In this document: in pieces, positions 18,598 through 28,364 of the stretch
Layout: each line of letters begins with the position of its first letter
Position numbering within the stretch: the stretch's first letter is position 1
Source of the DNA: Pararhizobium polonicum
GTDB lineage: Bacteria; Pseudomonadota; Alphaproteobacteria; Rhizobiales; Rhizobiaceae
Assembly (NCBI RefSeq): GCF_001687365.1
Contig: NZ_LGLV01000014.1
Span: forward strand, 164,421-228,420
Direction of reading: 5' to 3'
DNA length: 64,000 bases
Made by a program: the position numbers and the translations under genes
The notes under the pieces: generated by a model
What the model saw: the letters and a program-made list of their open reading frames with translations, nothing else
Told to the model about the DNA's origin: nothing
Database searches by the model: none

Positions 18598-21277
18598 TCA
18601 CGTCCATTCGCAAATCACAAACCGCGCGCTGTTCGAAAACCCGACGGCGGCTTTTCGTCCCTCAGCCTATTGGTTCTGGCATTCCATTCCCGATGAGGCC
18701 ACCTGCCGTGCACAACTGGCCGACTTCCGGGCGAAAGGCATCGGAACCATCCTCATCCAAGCGCGGCTCTCGCTGCCGCGCGAAAACTATCTTTCGCCCG
18801 CCTATCTCGCCGCCTATCGCCTCGCCGCCCACATTGCCGGTGATCTCGGCCTGAAACTGGGCATCTATGACGATTACAACTGGATCAGCGGCCATGCCGG
18901 GGGGCGCACAGTTGATGGCTGCGATGCCCTGCGCGAGCGGCACATGTTCTGGTCGTCAAAATCCTCATCTGAAGGCTCGATCACCGGCATCCACCCGCCG
19001 TTCGTCGAGACGATGGGTCCGGATATTTTGAGGTGGCAATATGAGGCAGGCAAGGTCGAATGGTGCGACTGGACAGTGGAGGCCGCCGTCCTTCACCCTC
19101 TTTCCGGCATTGAAAACCTGGACGCGGTATCCGATGTGACGGCGCAGACCAACATCACAGCAAGAGATGCCGTATCCTGCAGCTACGCCTTCGACGGTCA
19201 CGTCAAGGCGGGTGAGGCACTCACCGTCTTCATCAGCGCCCGGTCCTCGACATCCCGGTTGATCAACTATCTGCTGCCGGAAGCGGCTGAGCGCTTCATA
19301 GACGTCGGGCTCAATCCGCTGCTCACGGCATTGGAGGGCCTGTTGCTAGACCCTGCCGGCTTCGTTTTCTACGATCAGCCTGCCGCGGGGTTCTATCGCT
19401 GGGACCAGATTTCTGGCGATCTGGGCAATAGCCTACTTTTTGCATCGGCGTTGCAGGAGACAACGGTGCAAAAAACAGGCGCACCCTTTGCCAAAATTCT
19501 CCTGGCACTGCTGCAGAATATCGGCCACGACACGCTGCGGCTACGGGCACAATTTTATGCCGGATATTCGGCTTTGATGAACGAAGCCTTTTTCGGCACG
19601 TTGCGTAGATGGTCCGACGTGCACGGCATTTTACTGACCGGGCACGAAATCCTCCCGCATATCGCTTCATGGTCGCTGAACGGCGGCTTTACCAGCATCG
19701 ATCCGCGCGTGGCGCCAGCTGTCGATTTCTTCGGGATCGATGCCTACCGGCATGAAACCGCCGTGGATTCCAACAATTTCAGCGCGCAGCTGGCGCCGAA
19801 GCTCGGCGATTCCGTTGCGCGTTCCAACGGGCGTAGCCGCTGCATGGTCGAAACCTATGCCAGCGCGGAACGGACGCCCCGGCGTGCCGCCGGCCAATGG
19901 GAACTGACGCTGGAGACAGCCCGTGCCCAGGCAATCCGGCTTCATTGCCTGGGCATGCGGCAGTTCATCTGGCACGGCGTTTACCAGACCGATGGCTGCG
20001 ACGGCGAACCGGCATTGTTCGTCAATCCAAGGTTCGATTTCGCTCCCGGCATCAATTTTGAGCCCTGGTGGAGTTATCACGACCTTTTCGCCGACGAGAC
20101 GGCCCGGATTTCCGCTTTCATCGAACCGGCCAAACCCCACACACCCATTGCCATTCTCTACCCGCTCTACACAGCCTTTGCACAGGGACCGCGCCATGGC
20201 CATGCCACGCATATCGGCGCATGGTGTGAGCATCTTCTGACGCAGGGATGTGATTTCATGTTCGTCAGCGAGGCCGATCTTGCAGGGGCGACGATCGAAG
20301 ACGGGAAGCTTATGGCATCGGGGCTGGTTTTCGATGCCGTCGTACTACCCTGCGTGACCGTATTGGAAACGGTGAATACCCTGCGGGCACTTGAGGCCTT
20401 CAAGACAGCCGGCGGCGCGATCTGGTCCTCCGGCAAACGCGTATCCGTTATCTGCGACAACGGTGCGCCGGTGACATTCCCAGAGATTTCCACCCATATC
20501 GAAGGGCATCCGGAAAGCCGGGATATCGCCACCCTCGTATCATCCCTTCCCTCCTGCGGTCCGCAGATCAAGAGCCGTTCCGGCGGCAAGCCATGGCGGT
20601 GGATCGGATATGAGGCGGACGGCTGGTGGAGACTTGTCCTCTTCAACGACGGATCGGACGACCTTGAGGTCGAAATCTCATACGGCCGTGGGTTCGAGTA
20701 CGAGGAATGGTCGCCGGCGGATGGCGCGATCCATGCGGCAGTCATGCGTGAATGGTCTCTGGCAACGCTTCAGCCACACGAGGTTCTGTGCATACGGGTA
20801 CGCAAGCCATTGGCGGCCGTGGCAGGTCAGGGCGCCGTACAGACTGTGCGTATCATCTCCGCTGCCGCGGAGACGGTATTGCTGGAGGGCGGATGGAGCT
20901 TTTCTCCTGGACATGATGGGGATTTTCAATCGATTTCAGTCGATGCCGGCTGGGAAACACAGGGTTTCGCAGACTTTTCCGGCACGGGCATCTACCGGTG
21001 CCAACTGAAGATTGCGACGCAGGCCGATTGGCTTCTGGAATTGCCGAAGGTCGAGACAGCCGTGACCGCGTTTCTCGACGGCCGTGAGATCGGTCGGCGG
21101 GCCTGGCGGCCCTACCGGTTTGCGCTCGGCACTTTAAGCCCCGGCACGCATAGGCTGGAGCTTCACGTCGCCAACACAGCGGCAAACCGCTATTACAGCA
21201 ACACGCCTTATCTCGGTGGCACCGCCGATAAAAGCGGATTGACTGCCGCGCCGAAACTCATCCCGCTTTCAAGCTGA
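18590..21277 (+). CDS. GH106-like glycoside hydrolase (alpha-L-rhamnosidase type)
   Basis: The 895-residue protein opens with a TIM-barrel start typical of GH106-like enzymes: FRPSAYWFWHSIPDEATCRAQL, then GIGTILIQAR, LGIYDDYNWISGHAGGRTVDG. A large middle region includes MNEAFFGTL and an AFAQGPRHGHATH beta-galactosidase-like segment. The C-terminal 150 residues form a jelly-roll sugar-binding domain (GIYRCQL, LPKVETAVTAFLDGREIG). No signal peptide is visible, so it should act in the cytoplasm on imported glycosides. It overlaps the XdhC-like ORF by 8 nt and is followed 14 nt later by a GH63-like gene. Rhamnose specificity is not established. Confidence 0.75.
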   Translation: MCDHVHSQITNRALFENPTAAFRPSAYWFWHSIPDEATCRAQLADFRAKGIGTILIQARLSLPRENYLSPAYLAAYRLAAHIAGDLGLKLGIYDDYNWISGHAGGRTVDGCDALRERHMFWSSKSSSEGSITGIHPPFVETMGPDILRWQYEAGKVEWCDWTVEAAVLHPLSGIENLDAVSDVTAQTNITARDAVSCSYAFDGHVKAGEALTVFISARSSTSRLINYLLPEAAERFIDVGLNPLLTALEGLLLDPAGFVFYDQPAAGFYRWDQISGDLGNSLLFASALQETTVQKTGAPFAKILLALLQNIGHDTLRLRAQFYAGYSALMNEAFFGTLRRWSDVHGILLTGHEILPHIASWSLNGGFTSIDPRVAPAVDFFGIDAYRHETAVDSNNFSAQLAPKLGDSVARSNGRSRCMVETYASAERTPRRAAGQWELTLETARAQAIRLHCLGMRQFIWHGVYQTDGCDGEPALFVNPRFDFAPGINFEPWWSYHDLFADETARISAFIEPAKPHTPIAILYPLYTAFAQGPRHGHATHIGAWCEHLLTQGCDFMFVSEADLAGATIEDGKLMASGLVFDAVVLPCVTVLETVNTLRALEAFKTAGGAIWSSGKRVSVICDNGAPVTFPEISTHIEGHPESRDIATLVSSLPSCGPQIKSRSGGKPWRWIGYEADGWWRLVLFNDGSDDLEVEISYGRGFEYEEWSPADGAIHAAVMREWSLATLQPHEVLCIRVRKPLAAVAGQGAVQTVRIISAAAETVLLEGGWSFSPGHDGDFQSISVDAGWETQGFADFSGTGIYRCQLKIATQADWLLELPKVETAVTAFLDGREIGRRAWRPYRFALGTLSPGTHRLELHVANTAANRYYSNTPYLGGTADKSGLTAAPKLIPLSS

Positions 21278-21291
21278 CCGGATAAACAACC

Positions 21292-23547
21292 ATGCCAAAA
21301 CACTCAACGATCCCCCTGATGCGCGCCTGGAACAGCTGGTCGGACCGGCCGGCCGAGATGGTTTTCCTGCCGCTCGGGGTGCGGATCACGCCGGTACTTT
21401 ATTCCACGCGCAGCAAGACGACGTCGGCAATCGAGCCGCGGCACAATCCCGCCCGTCTCGGACGCCACGCCATCGACGGCTCGCTGATCGAACTCGAAAC
21501 GGATCACACCGGCACGACGGTCGCCTTCTCCACCACGAAAACCGATCCGTTCGCAGTTTGCGGAAATTGGGAGGGAACGGTATCGGCCGAATGGGGCTTG
21601 CGGTTCTGGCTGACGCTGGCCGTATCGGCTGATGGCGGCGAGATCGGTGTCTATGACGGCGGCAGCAATACAACCCTCTTGAAGGTCGGCACCCGGTTCG
21701 TCGCGGTGGTGACGGCACAGGCTCCGGTCCACGTGACCGGCCATGCGACGATCGAAGCGTTGCGCGCCGATTTCGAGGAGAACGGATATTTCTACACAGC
21801 GACCCGCAGCGACGAGGCGCCTGTCATCGCACTGCGCTTCAATCTCGAAATGATGCGCAAGGGCGGCTACGCCGCCGCTGTCGCCGACAGCGCTGAACTC
21901 GCCATCGCAAAAGCACGCGCCTGCCTTGTGGAAGATACGCCGGCGCAGATACCCTATGCACAGACGGGCCTGTTTCCAGGATCGCTCGATGCGGTTCGGG
22001 ATGTGGTCGCCTGGAACACCATTTGGGACGACACCAATGCGCGGCCCTATACGGCGGTGACCAGAATCTGGAACCTCGGAAAATTTGCGGTCTGGTACAA
22101 CGACCAACTTTTCGCAGCGCTTCTTTCCTGCGTTTTCGACGCCGACCTGGCGCGCGAAAACATGGCGACAGCCATGGCCAGCGCCACGCCGCAAGGCAAC
22201 ATCGCCTGCATCGTCACCTCCAACGACGCCTGGGTCGATCGCAGCCAGCACCCGAACGGTGCGCTCGTCGCCTGGCAGCTTTACCAGCGTACCGGCGAAC
22301 GCTCGATGCTAACAGCAAACTATGATGCCCTAGCCCGCAATCAACGCTGGTGGTGGGAAAACCGCGATCCCGGCGCCTTTGGTCTCCTGTCCTGCGGAAC
22401 CTCCGATGTCGGCGAAGGTCTTTACAAGGGGACTGCCTTTGGCGCCCGCAACGAAACCGGAATGGACAATTCCGCAACCCATGACGAGGCGATCTACGAT
22501 CCAGTCACCCGCACCTTGTCAACCTTCGATCTCGGATTGAACTGCGCGGCTGCGCTCGATGCCGAAATGCTGGCAAACATGGCGACGGTGCTTGGAAAGC
22601 ATGCGGACGCGCAGGAATTTACCCATCTTGCAGACCGCTGCCGGACGTTGATTTCCGAAACTTTATGGGATGAGAGCCGCGGTCTCTTCGCCAACCGCCA
22701 GCGCAATGGCGGGTTCGTCCGCTCGCTTTCGCCCACCAGTTTCTACCCGCTCCTTTGCGGGGCTGCCACGCCGGCGCAGGCCGCCAGATTGCTGGAGCAC
22801 CTCAGCGACGAGACGACGTTCGGCGGGGATTTCGTTCTACCCAACGCAACGCGCAACGACCCAGCCTTTGCCGACAACATCTACTGGCGCGGGCGCATCT
22901 GGCCGAACGTCAACTACATGGTCTGGCTCGGCCTGCGCCGTTACGGCTTCACGGCAGAGGCAAGCAAGCTCGCCAGCCAGAGCTATGCACTCTTCATGTC
23001 ATCCTGGAGCAAGGATCGCATCGCCTCCGAAAACTATAATGCAGTGACCGGCGAGGCGATGGACCAGGGCGATACCGATCCGTTCTATATCTGGGCCGCC
23101 CTGCTCCCGCTGATGGCGGCGGGCGAGATCGTCGATTTCGATCCATGGTCCGGATGGACTGTGCGCAATACGGGTCAGGACCTGTCGATCGGCCCCATGC
23201 TGTCGCCGGCTGGAACATTGCATATCTCGGTAGATGCTGCCGTTCTTTCCATGACGATCAATGAAAAGCTCGTGCTGCAGACAGACCTGCAGGCGGCCTT
23301 GTCACAGATCGATATCGGCGATGGACGGTTTGTATGCTCCATCGCGCCCGTTGCCAATGATGGCTTCATTGACCTTCCCGGTATGACCGCAGGCACCGTC
23401 GCCATCGCCCGCCTGGGCGGAAACGACATTCGCCATGACACAAGCGCTGTGGGCATTCGCGTGGAGATCGCCAAAAGCGCGCAATCGCAGCGTCTGGAGG
23501 TCTATTTTTCGTCTCAGGACGCGCAGATGGCACCAAGAAGACCTTGA
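21292..23547 (+). CDS. GH63/trehalase-like glycoside hydrolase
   Basis: The 751-residue protein has an N-terminal beta-sandwich and an (alpha/alpha)6 barrel with the GH63 (YgjK/glucosidase I) pattern: RIWNLGKFAVWYNDQLFAAL, ARNETGMDNSATHDEAIYD, DNIYWRGRIWPNVNYMVW and SENYNAVTGEAMDQGDTDPF. These contain the usual acid and base residues of the clan. There is no signal peptide. It likely removes terminal glucosyl or related residues with inversion. Close spacing (14 nt) puts it in an operon with the GH106-like gene. The sugar and linkage cannot be read from sequence. Confidence 0.78.
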   Translation: MPKHSTIPLMRAWNSWSDRPAEMVFLPLGVRITPVLYSTRSKTTSAIEPRHNPARLGRHAIDGSLIELETDHTGTTVAFSTTKTDPFAVCGNWEGTVSAEWGLRFWLTLAVSADGGEIGVYDGGSNTTLLKVGTRFVAVVTAQAPVHVTGHATIEALRADFEENGYFYTATRSDEAPVIALRFNLEMMRKGGYAAAVADSAELAIAKARACLVEDTPAQIPYAQTGLFPGSLDAVRDVVAWNTIWDDTNARPYTAVTRIWNLGKFAVWYNDQLFAALLSCVFDADLARENMATAMASATPQGNIACIVTSNDAWVDRSQHPNGALVAWQLYQRTGERSMLTANYDALARNQRWWWENRDPGAFGLLSCGTSDVGEGLYKGTAFGARNETGMDNSATHDEAIYDPVTRTLSTFDLGLNCAAALDAEMLANMATVLGKHADAQEFTHLADRCRTLISETLWDESRGLFANRQRNGGFVRSLSPTSFYPLLCGAATPAQAARLLEHLSDETTFGGDFVLPNATRNDPAFADNIYWRGRIWPNVNYMVWLGLRRYGFTAEASKLASQSYALFMSSWSKDRIASENYNAVTGEAMDQGDTDPFYIWAALLPLMAAGEIVDFDPWSGWTVRNTGQDLSIGPMLSPAGTLHISVDAAVLSMTINEKLVLQTDLQAALSQIDIGDGRFVCSIAPVANDGFIDLPGMTAGTVAIARLGGNDIRHDTSAVGIRVEIAKSAQSQRLEVYFSSQDAQMAPRRP

Positions 23548-23905
23548 CAGGAAAAGATTCATCAACAATAGTTTGTATACAAATAAAAAATGAAAAGACT
23601 GACACTAAGATCAGAGGGTTTGAACTGAGGACTAAATTGGGAAATCCATGTTTTCCAGACCAGTCCCGCATCGCGACTTGAAATGCATCGCTGGGTTAGA
23701 CATCCTGCTCCGCTGTTGTTCGGGGCACGCTTTTGCTCGCACTGACATAGACGCCGCGACCGTTGTGATTCCTCCTGATTTTAATTTGTATACAAACTAT
23801 TATGGCGTGTTTTACGCGCTTCCATTTCGGTTCTGCCGATCCCGTGGAGGTCGATGACTGCGGTCACGATCACCTGCAACTGTGTATTTCAAGAGGGGTG
23901 CCAAA
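23548..23905. promoter_or_regulatory. 358-bp regulatory gap with two TTTGTATACAAA operators
   Basis: The gap before the ABC operon contains no credible gene. It holds an 18-bp sequence at 23567-23584 whose exact reverse complement occurs at 23784-23801; the core of both is the perfect palindrome TTTGTATACAAA, centred 213 bp apart (about 20 helical turns). Such a paired arrangement suggests cooperative or looping repression of the importer operon. Likely binder: the MarR protein at 28365-28853; its nic-cluster paralogue would recognise the related AGCGTATACGCT sites that share the GTATAC core. This pairing is inference. Confidence 0.75.
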
Positions 23906-24985
23906 ATGACAGAGATCACAAGACGCAATACTTTGAAACTGATGTCCACAGCGCTGCTTTTAGCGGGCGCCGGCTTTTCCAGCTTGCCAGGCAAGGCCTT
24001 TGCGGCCGGCACCATCACTGTCCTGAACTGGCAGGGATACGGCACCGACGAAGCCTGGTCCGTCAAGGCTTTTACCGAGAAGACCGGCATTGAAGTCGTG
24101 CACGATTATTACAGCTCCGAATCGGAAATGCTGACAAAGCTGCGCACCAATCCAGGCACTTACGACCTGGTCGTTCTAAATGCCGCCCGCTGCGCTCAGG
24201 CCGTCGCCGAAGATCTGCTTCAGCCGATCGATTTCACCAAGGTCCCGAACGCTGCGACCGTCGATGACAATCTCCTATCCAATCCGAACTTTAGCAAGGA
24301 CGGCAAAGGCTACGCGGTTCCCTGGGTCTGGGGCATGACGTCGCTCGCAATTCGCGAGGGCATGCCTGTGCCCGATAGCTACGCAGCTCTGGCCGATCCG
24401 GCTTACAAGGGCCGTGTCGCCATGGACGATGACGCGATCATCAACGTGGGCGTCGGCGCCCTCATGAGCGGACAGGACATCAACGATCCGAAGGATCTAG
24501 CTGCCGTCACCGCAGCGCTGAAATCGATCAAGCCGAATGTAAAGCTCTTGTGGTCGACAGAAGATCAGTGGAACAAGTCCTTTGCAGCCAAGGAGTTCGA
24601 CCTGTCACTGTTCTGGTCTGGCGGCTCCGTGCGTTCCAAGCGCAACTCCAAGCTGCCGGTGACCTTCGTCGTTCCGAAGGAAGGCGGCATCGGCTGGGTC
24701 GATGGGCTCGGCATTCCGGCATCGGCTCCGAACGCCGAGGGCGCGCTTGCCTTCGCCAACTGGATGATCGATCCGGCATTCTACGTCGAATGGGCAACAA
24801 AAGTCGGGGCACCTGCCTCCTCCAACTCCGCCGCTCTGGAAGCACTTCCCGCTGATGACCTCAGCCGCCAGGTGCACAAGCCGGAATATCTGAAGACGAT
24901 GGGCATCGTGTCGGGAATTCCGGACGACCGCCGCGAAGCCTTCAACAATGTCTGGCAGGAAGTGAAGGCTTTCTATGCAGAATGA
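23906..24985 (+). CDS. ABC transporter substrate-binding protein (spermidine/putrescine PotD type)
   Basis: The ATG at 23906 gives 359 residues starting with a Tat-like signal (TRRNTLKLM, hydrophobic stretch, cleavage near KAFAAG). The mature part follows the family 1/PotD pattern: ITVLNWQGYGTDE, then YDLVVLNAA, VPWVWGMTSLAIR and ALAFANWMIDP. It should capture a ligand in the periplasm for the permeases encoded downstream. The frame is first in a five-gene unit (binding protein, two permeases, ATPase, hydrolase) with overlapping ends. Polyamine specificity is only a family label; this class also binds opines, amino acids and other amines. Confidence 0.88.
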   Translation: MTEITRRNTLKLMSTALLLAGAGFSSLPGKAFAAGTITVLNWQGYGTDEAWSVKAFTEKTGIEVVHDYYSSESEMLTKLRTNPGTYDLVVLNAARCAQAVAEDLLQPIDFTKVPNAATVDDNLLSNPNFSKDGKGYAVPWVWGMTSLAIREGMPVPDSYAALADPAYKGRVAMDDDAIINVGVGALMSGQDINDPKDLAAVTAALKSIKPNVKLLWSTEDQWNKSFAAKEFDLSLFWSGGSVRSKRNSKLPVTFVVPKEGGIGWVDGLGIPASAPNAEGALAFANWMIDPAFYVEWATKVGAPASSNSAALEALPADDLSRQVHKPEYLKTMGIVSGIPDDRREAFNNVWQEVKAFYAE

Positions 24986-25889
24986 TCAGCTGACATTGGC
25001 GTCAGCGCGCGGACCTTCGGGTCCGCGCAGTCGGCGCACGCTCCCATCCTGGGTCTCGACGACGGCCCTGCTCATGCCAACATACGGCTGGCTTACGATT
25101 GCAGTTTTTCTGCCCCTTTTGACAATGTTCGCCTTCAGCTTCCTGTCGGCGACGCCGATGGGCAAGGCGCCGATCGTCTTCACGCTCAAGCAGTACCGGG
25201 CCTTCATCGACCAGCCCTATCTGGTCGGCATCGGCATCACATCGCTGCTGATCGGCTTCTGGACGACGCTTTTTTGTGCCATTCTCGGTTTTCTGGCAGC
25301 CGTCGCGCTGGTGCGCTCGACCTTCGGCAGAACACGCGAAATGCTGCTGATCCTTATTCTGCTACCTTTTTGGACGAACGGTCTGGTGCGCGTCTTTTCA
25401 TGGACGATGGTCCTTCGCGAAAACGGCTTTCTGGACAGCTTGCTGCACATGGTGGCGCCCGAAGCCGGATCGATCGGTTTTCTTTACACGCGCTATGCCA
25501 TCGTCGTCGGCCTCGTTCATGGCTATCTGCCCTACATGATCCTGACCTGCTATATCGCGCTCTCAACAATTGATGACGCGATCATCGAGGCAGCCGCGAG
25601 CCTTGGTGCGCGCTGGTGGACCATCCTTTTCAAGATACTTTTGCCTCTGGCGGCTCCCGGTCTGATTTCCGGCGCGGTACTGACCTTCATTCCGGTGATT
25701 GGCTCGTTCATGGAGCCGCGCATTCTCGGTGGCCGTGTTGGGGTAACCATGGGAACGGTGATCGAGGACCAGTTCACGCAGGCGTTCAACTGGCCGCTCG
25801 GCGCATCCCTGTCATTCACACTGCTCGCCGTGGTGCTTGCCATTTTCGCAACTTTCTCCGGCGTCCTGCGCCGTGGCACGGCATTGTGA
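24975..25889 (+). CDS. ABC transporter permease (PotB type)
   Basis: The 304-residue protein has six predicted membrane segments and the ATPase-docking EAA loop (IIEAAASLGARWWTILFKILLPLAAPG, residues about 205-235). It overlaps the binding-protein gene by 11 nt. With the next gene it forms the heterodimeric membrane channel of the importer. Confidence 0.9.
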   Translation: MQNDQLTLASARGPSGPRSRRTLPSWVSTTALLMPTYGWLTIAVFLPLLTMFAFSFLSATPMGKAPIVFTLKQYRAFIDQPYLVGIGITSLLIGFWTTLFCAILGFLAAVALVRSTFGRTREMLLILILLPFWTNGLVRVFSWTMVLRENGFLDSLLHMVAPEAGSIGFLYTRYAIVVGLVHGYLPYMILTCYIALSTIDDAIIEAAASLGARWWTILFKILLPLAAPGLISGAVLTFIPVIGSFMEPRILGGRVGVTMGTVIEDQFTQAFNWPLGASLSFTLLAVVLAIFATFSGVLRRGTAL

Positions 25890-25899
25890 GGAGACGCCG

Positions 25900-26679
25900 A
25901 TGACATCGCTTGGCCGCTTCTATCTCATCGCCATCCTGGTTTTCCTCTACACGCCCATCCTCGTCATGATGGCGATGGGCTTCAATGCCTCTCCACTCTA
26001 TGAGCTGCCCTTTTCGTTTTCGACCCAATGGTATGAAGCGCTCTGGAGCAACACGGTGCTCCTGAAGTCGGGCATGAACAGCATCATCATCGCCACCATC
26101 ACCGCCGTTCTGGCAACGACGCTTGGGACGATGGCATCGGTGGCCCTGTCGAGGCGCACCTTTCGGGGCAAGAGCCTGCTGCAGCTGATGCTGCTCCCGC
26201 CGATTGCCATTCCATGGCTGATCACGGGCACCGCCATGCTGATCTTCTTCTACTGGAGCGGGATCGGCCGCGGCATGCATGCGCTGTTGATCGGCCATGT
26301 CGCGCTTGCCATCCCCTATGTCGTCCTCGTGGTCGGCACGGGCTTCAAGACGATCCGCGCCGATCTTGAAGAAGCTGCCATGAGCTTAGGCTCGACACCG
26401 GTCCATGCCTTCTTCTCCGTGACGCTACCGCTGCTTTATCCCAGTATTCTGGGGGCCGCGCTCTTTGCCTTCGCGGTTTCGCTCGATCAGTTCGTGATTT
26501 CCTACTTTCTCTCAACGCCCGGCTACACGACGCTGCCGGTGCAGATCTATTCCTCGATCCGCAAGGGCTTCACCCCTGAAATCAATGCGATCTCGACCGT
26601 GCTCCTGCTCGGCTCCATGACCGTGATCCTGATTTTTGCGCGCTTCGCCAAGCCCGGAGACACAAGTGACAAACGTTAA
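25900..26679 (+). CDS. ABC transporter permease (PotC type)
   Basis: The ATG at 25900 follows GAGGAGACGCCG and gives 259 residues with about six membrane segments and the EAA loop LEEAAMSLGSTPVHAFFSVTLPLLYP near residue 170. A longer in-frame start lies inside the previous gene and is not needed. It pairs with the PotB-type permease. Confidence 0.9.
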   Translation: MTSLGRFYLIAILVFLYTPILVMMAMGFNASPLYELPFSFSTQWYEALWSNTVLLKSGMNSIIIATITAVLATTLGTMASVALSRRTFRGKSLLQLMLLPPIAIPWLITGTAMLIFFYWSGIGRGMHALLIGHVALAIPYVVLVVGTGFKTIRADLEEAAMSLGSTPVHAFFSVTLPLLYPSILGAALFAFAVSLDQFVISYFLSTPGYTTLPVQIYSSIRKGFTPEINAISTVLLLGSMTVILIFARFAKPGDTSDKR

Positions 26680-27715
26680 AGTCGATTCCGTCGCCAAGAC
26701 CTATGGCACCACACCGGTTCTCGCCGATATCACCACCGAATTCACCGAAGGCTCCTTCACCAGTCTTCTGGGACCATCAGGCTCTGGCAAGACCACGCTG
26801 CTGCGCATCATTGCGGGCTTCATCAAGCCGGACCACGGCGTGGTGATGATCGGTAACAAGGATGTCACCGATGTCCCGGTCTGGGGCCGCAATATCGGCA
26901 TGATGTTCCAGTCCTACGCCCTGTTTCCGCACATGACGATCGCCCAGAATGTTGCCTTCGGCCTGGAGCGACGCGGCATCAAGGGAGCCACCGCCCGCAA
27001 GGAAGTGGACCGCGCCCTTGAGATGGTGCGCCTTCCCGGCTTCGGCGACCGCACGCCCAAGCAATTGTCCGGAGGCCAGCAGCAGCGCGTCGCACTGGCA
27101 CGCGCCATCGTCATCAAGCCGAGCGTGCTTCTGCTTGATGAACCGCTATCGGCGCTGGACCGCAGGCTGCGCCAGGAAATGCAGGTGGAATTGCTGCGTA
27201 TCCAGCGCGAAAGCGGACTGACGACCATCTTCGTGACGCACGACCAGGAGGAGGCCCTGACGCTGTCGGACAAGGTGGCCATTCTCGACAAAGGCCGCAT
27301 CGTCCAGATCGGCGAGCCGGAAACGGTCTATGAAAAACCACTGACCCGCTTTGCAGCCGAATTCCTTGGTGATTCCAACTTCCTCACTGGAACGGTCGAA
27401 AACGGCGCCGTTCGCCTGGCTGACGGCTCTCTGGTCAAAACCACGAGCGCCTTGCCATCCACGGGCTCCACCGTGACGCTTGCCATACGTCCGGAGAAGA
27501 TGTCGATCTCGCCGGATCTTACCGGTGAAAACACCATGAAGGCACGCATCACCACCGTCATCTATGCAGGCCCCGTGCTGTCCTATCATCTGGAGACGGC
27601 CGATGGCCTGCCGCTCAAGCTGTTCGCGCAGAACCGCGACGGCACCGTGCTCAGCGAAGGCGACGACATTACCTTGAGCTGGGCTGCAGACCATACTGTC
27701 GCAGTCACGGATTGA
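26666..27715 (+). CDS. ABC transporter ATP-binding protein (PotA type)
   Basis: The GTG at 26666, with GGAG 6 nt upstream and a 14-nt overlap with the permease gene, gives 349 residues. Walker A (GPSGSGKTTLL), Q-loop (MMFQSYALFPHM), signature (LSGGQQQRVALARA), Walker B (VLLLDEPLSALD) and H-loop (FVTHDQEEAL) are all intact, followed by a TOBE-type C-terminal regulatory domain (LAIRPEKMSIS). It energises the importer at the inner face of the membrane. Confidence 0.93.
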   Translation: MTNVKVDSVAKTYGTTPVLADITTEFTEGSFTSLLGPSGSGKTTLLRIIAGFIKPDHGVVMIGNKDVTDVPVWGRNIGMMFQSYALFPHMTIAQNVAFGLERRGIKGATARKEVDRALEMVRLPGFGDRTPKQLSGGQQQRVALARAIVIKPSVLLLDEPLSALDRRLRQEMQVELLRIQRESGLTTIFVTHDQEEALTLSDKVAILDKGRIVQIGEPETVYEKPLTRFAAEFLGDSNFLTGTVENGAVRLADGSLVKTTSALPSTGSTVTLAIRPEKMSISPDLTGENTMKARITTVIYAGPVLSYHLETADGLPLKLFAQNRDGTVLSEGDDITLSWAADHTVAVTD

Positions 27716-27717
27716 CC

Positions 27718-28314
27718 ATGGAAACGCGGCCGGTCTCAAAAAATGCGTTGCACGTCGTCATCGATATGCAACGCATCTTTGCCGAAGAAACGGAATGGCA
27801 TACGCCGGCGATTGCTGTCATCCTTCCAAACGTCCTGAAACTCACCGAGTCCAGGTCATCGGACACGGTATTCGCGCGTTTTGTTGTTCCGCAAAATGCC
27901 GATGCTGCAAAGGGTGCATGGAAAAGCTACTATCGGCGGTGGTCATCCGTTACCCTGGATGTGATCGATCCGGCGATGCTTGATCTCGTCGCGCCGCTTG
28001 CGGCAATAGCGGATGAAAGCTCCATCATCGATAAGGAAACCTACTCGATTTTCGGCACGGAGGGTTTTTCCAAAAGACTGCAGGCCGCAGGCATCGATAC
28101 ACTGATTTTCTCCGGCGTCGAGACCGATGTCTGCGTCTATGCCAGTGTGCTGGATGCAGTCGATGCAGGCTACCGCGTCATTCTCGCCGCCGATGCCCTG
28201 GCAAGCAGCAACGCGCAAGCGCATGACGTTGTTTTGGAGACCCTGGCTCCCAGGCTTTCGGAACAGATCGAGATTTTATCGACGGATGCTATTTTAAAGT
28301 TGTGGCGGGCTTGA
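27718..28314 (+). CDS. Isochorismatase-family cysteine hydrolase
   Basis: The 198-residue protein has the core of the isochorismatase/nicotinamidase superfamily: HVVIDMQRIFAEETEW with the catalytic Asp, and SGVETDVCVYASVLDAV with nucleophile Cys139. A TTG six bases upstream (27712) overlaps the ATPase stop and is an alternative start. Members hydrolyse amides such as nicotinamide, carbamoyl compounds or isochorismate-type vinyl ethers. Placement directly after an amine-type importer suggests it releases an amide from the imported compound. A nicotinamidase-like role would link to the nic cluster but the metal-binding residues of true nicotinamidases are not evident to me. Confidence 0.82.
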   Translation: METRPVSKNALHVVIDMQRIFAEETEWHTPAIAVILPNVLKLTESRSSDTVFARFVVPQNADAAKGAWKSYYRRWSSVTLDVIDPAMLDLVAPLAAIADESSIIDKETYSIFGTEGFSKRLQAAGIDTLIFSGVETDVCVYASVLDAVDAGYRVILAADALASSNAQAHDVVLETLAPRLSEQIEILSTDAILKLWRA

Positions 28315-28364
28315 CGTTCAAAATGGCCATGGCTTCGTGGCACAGCACGATTTGAGGGATCCGG

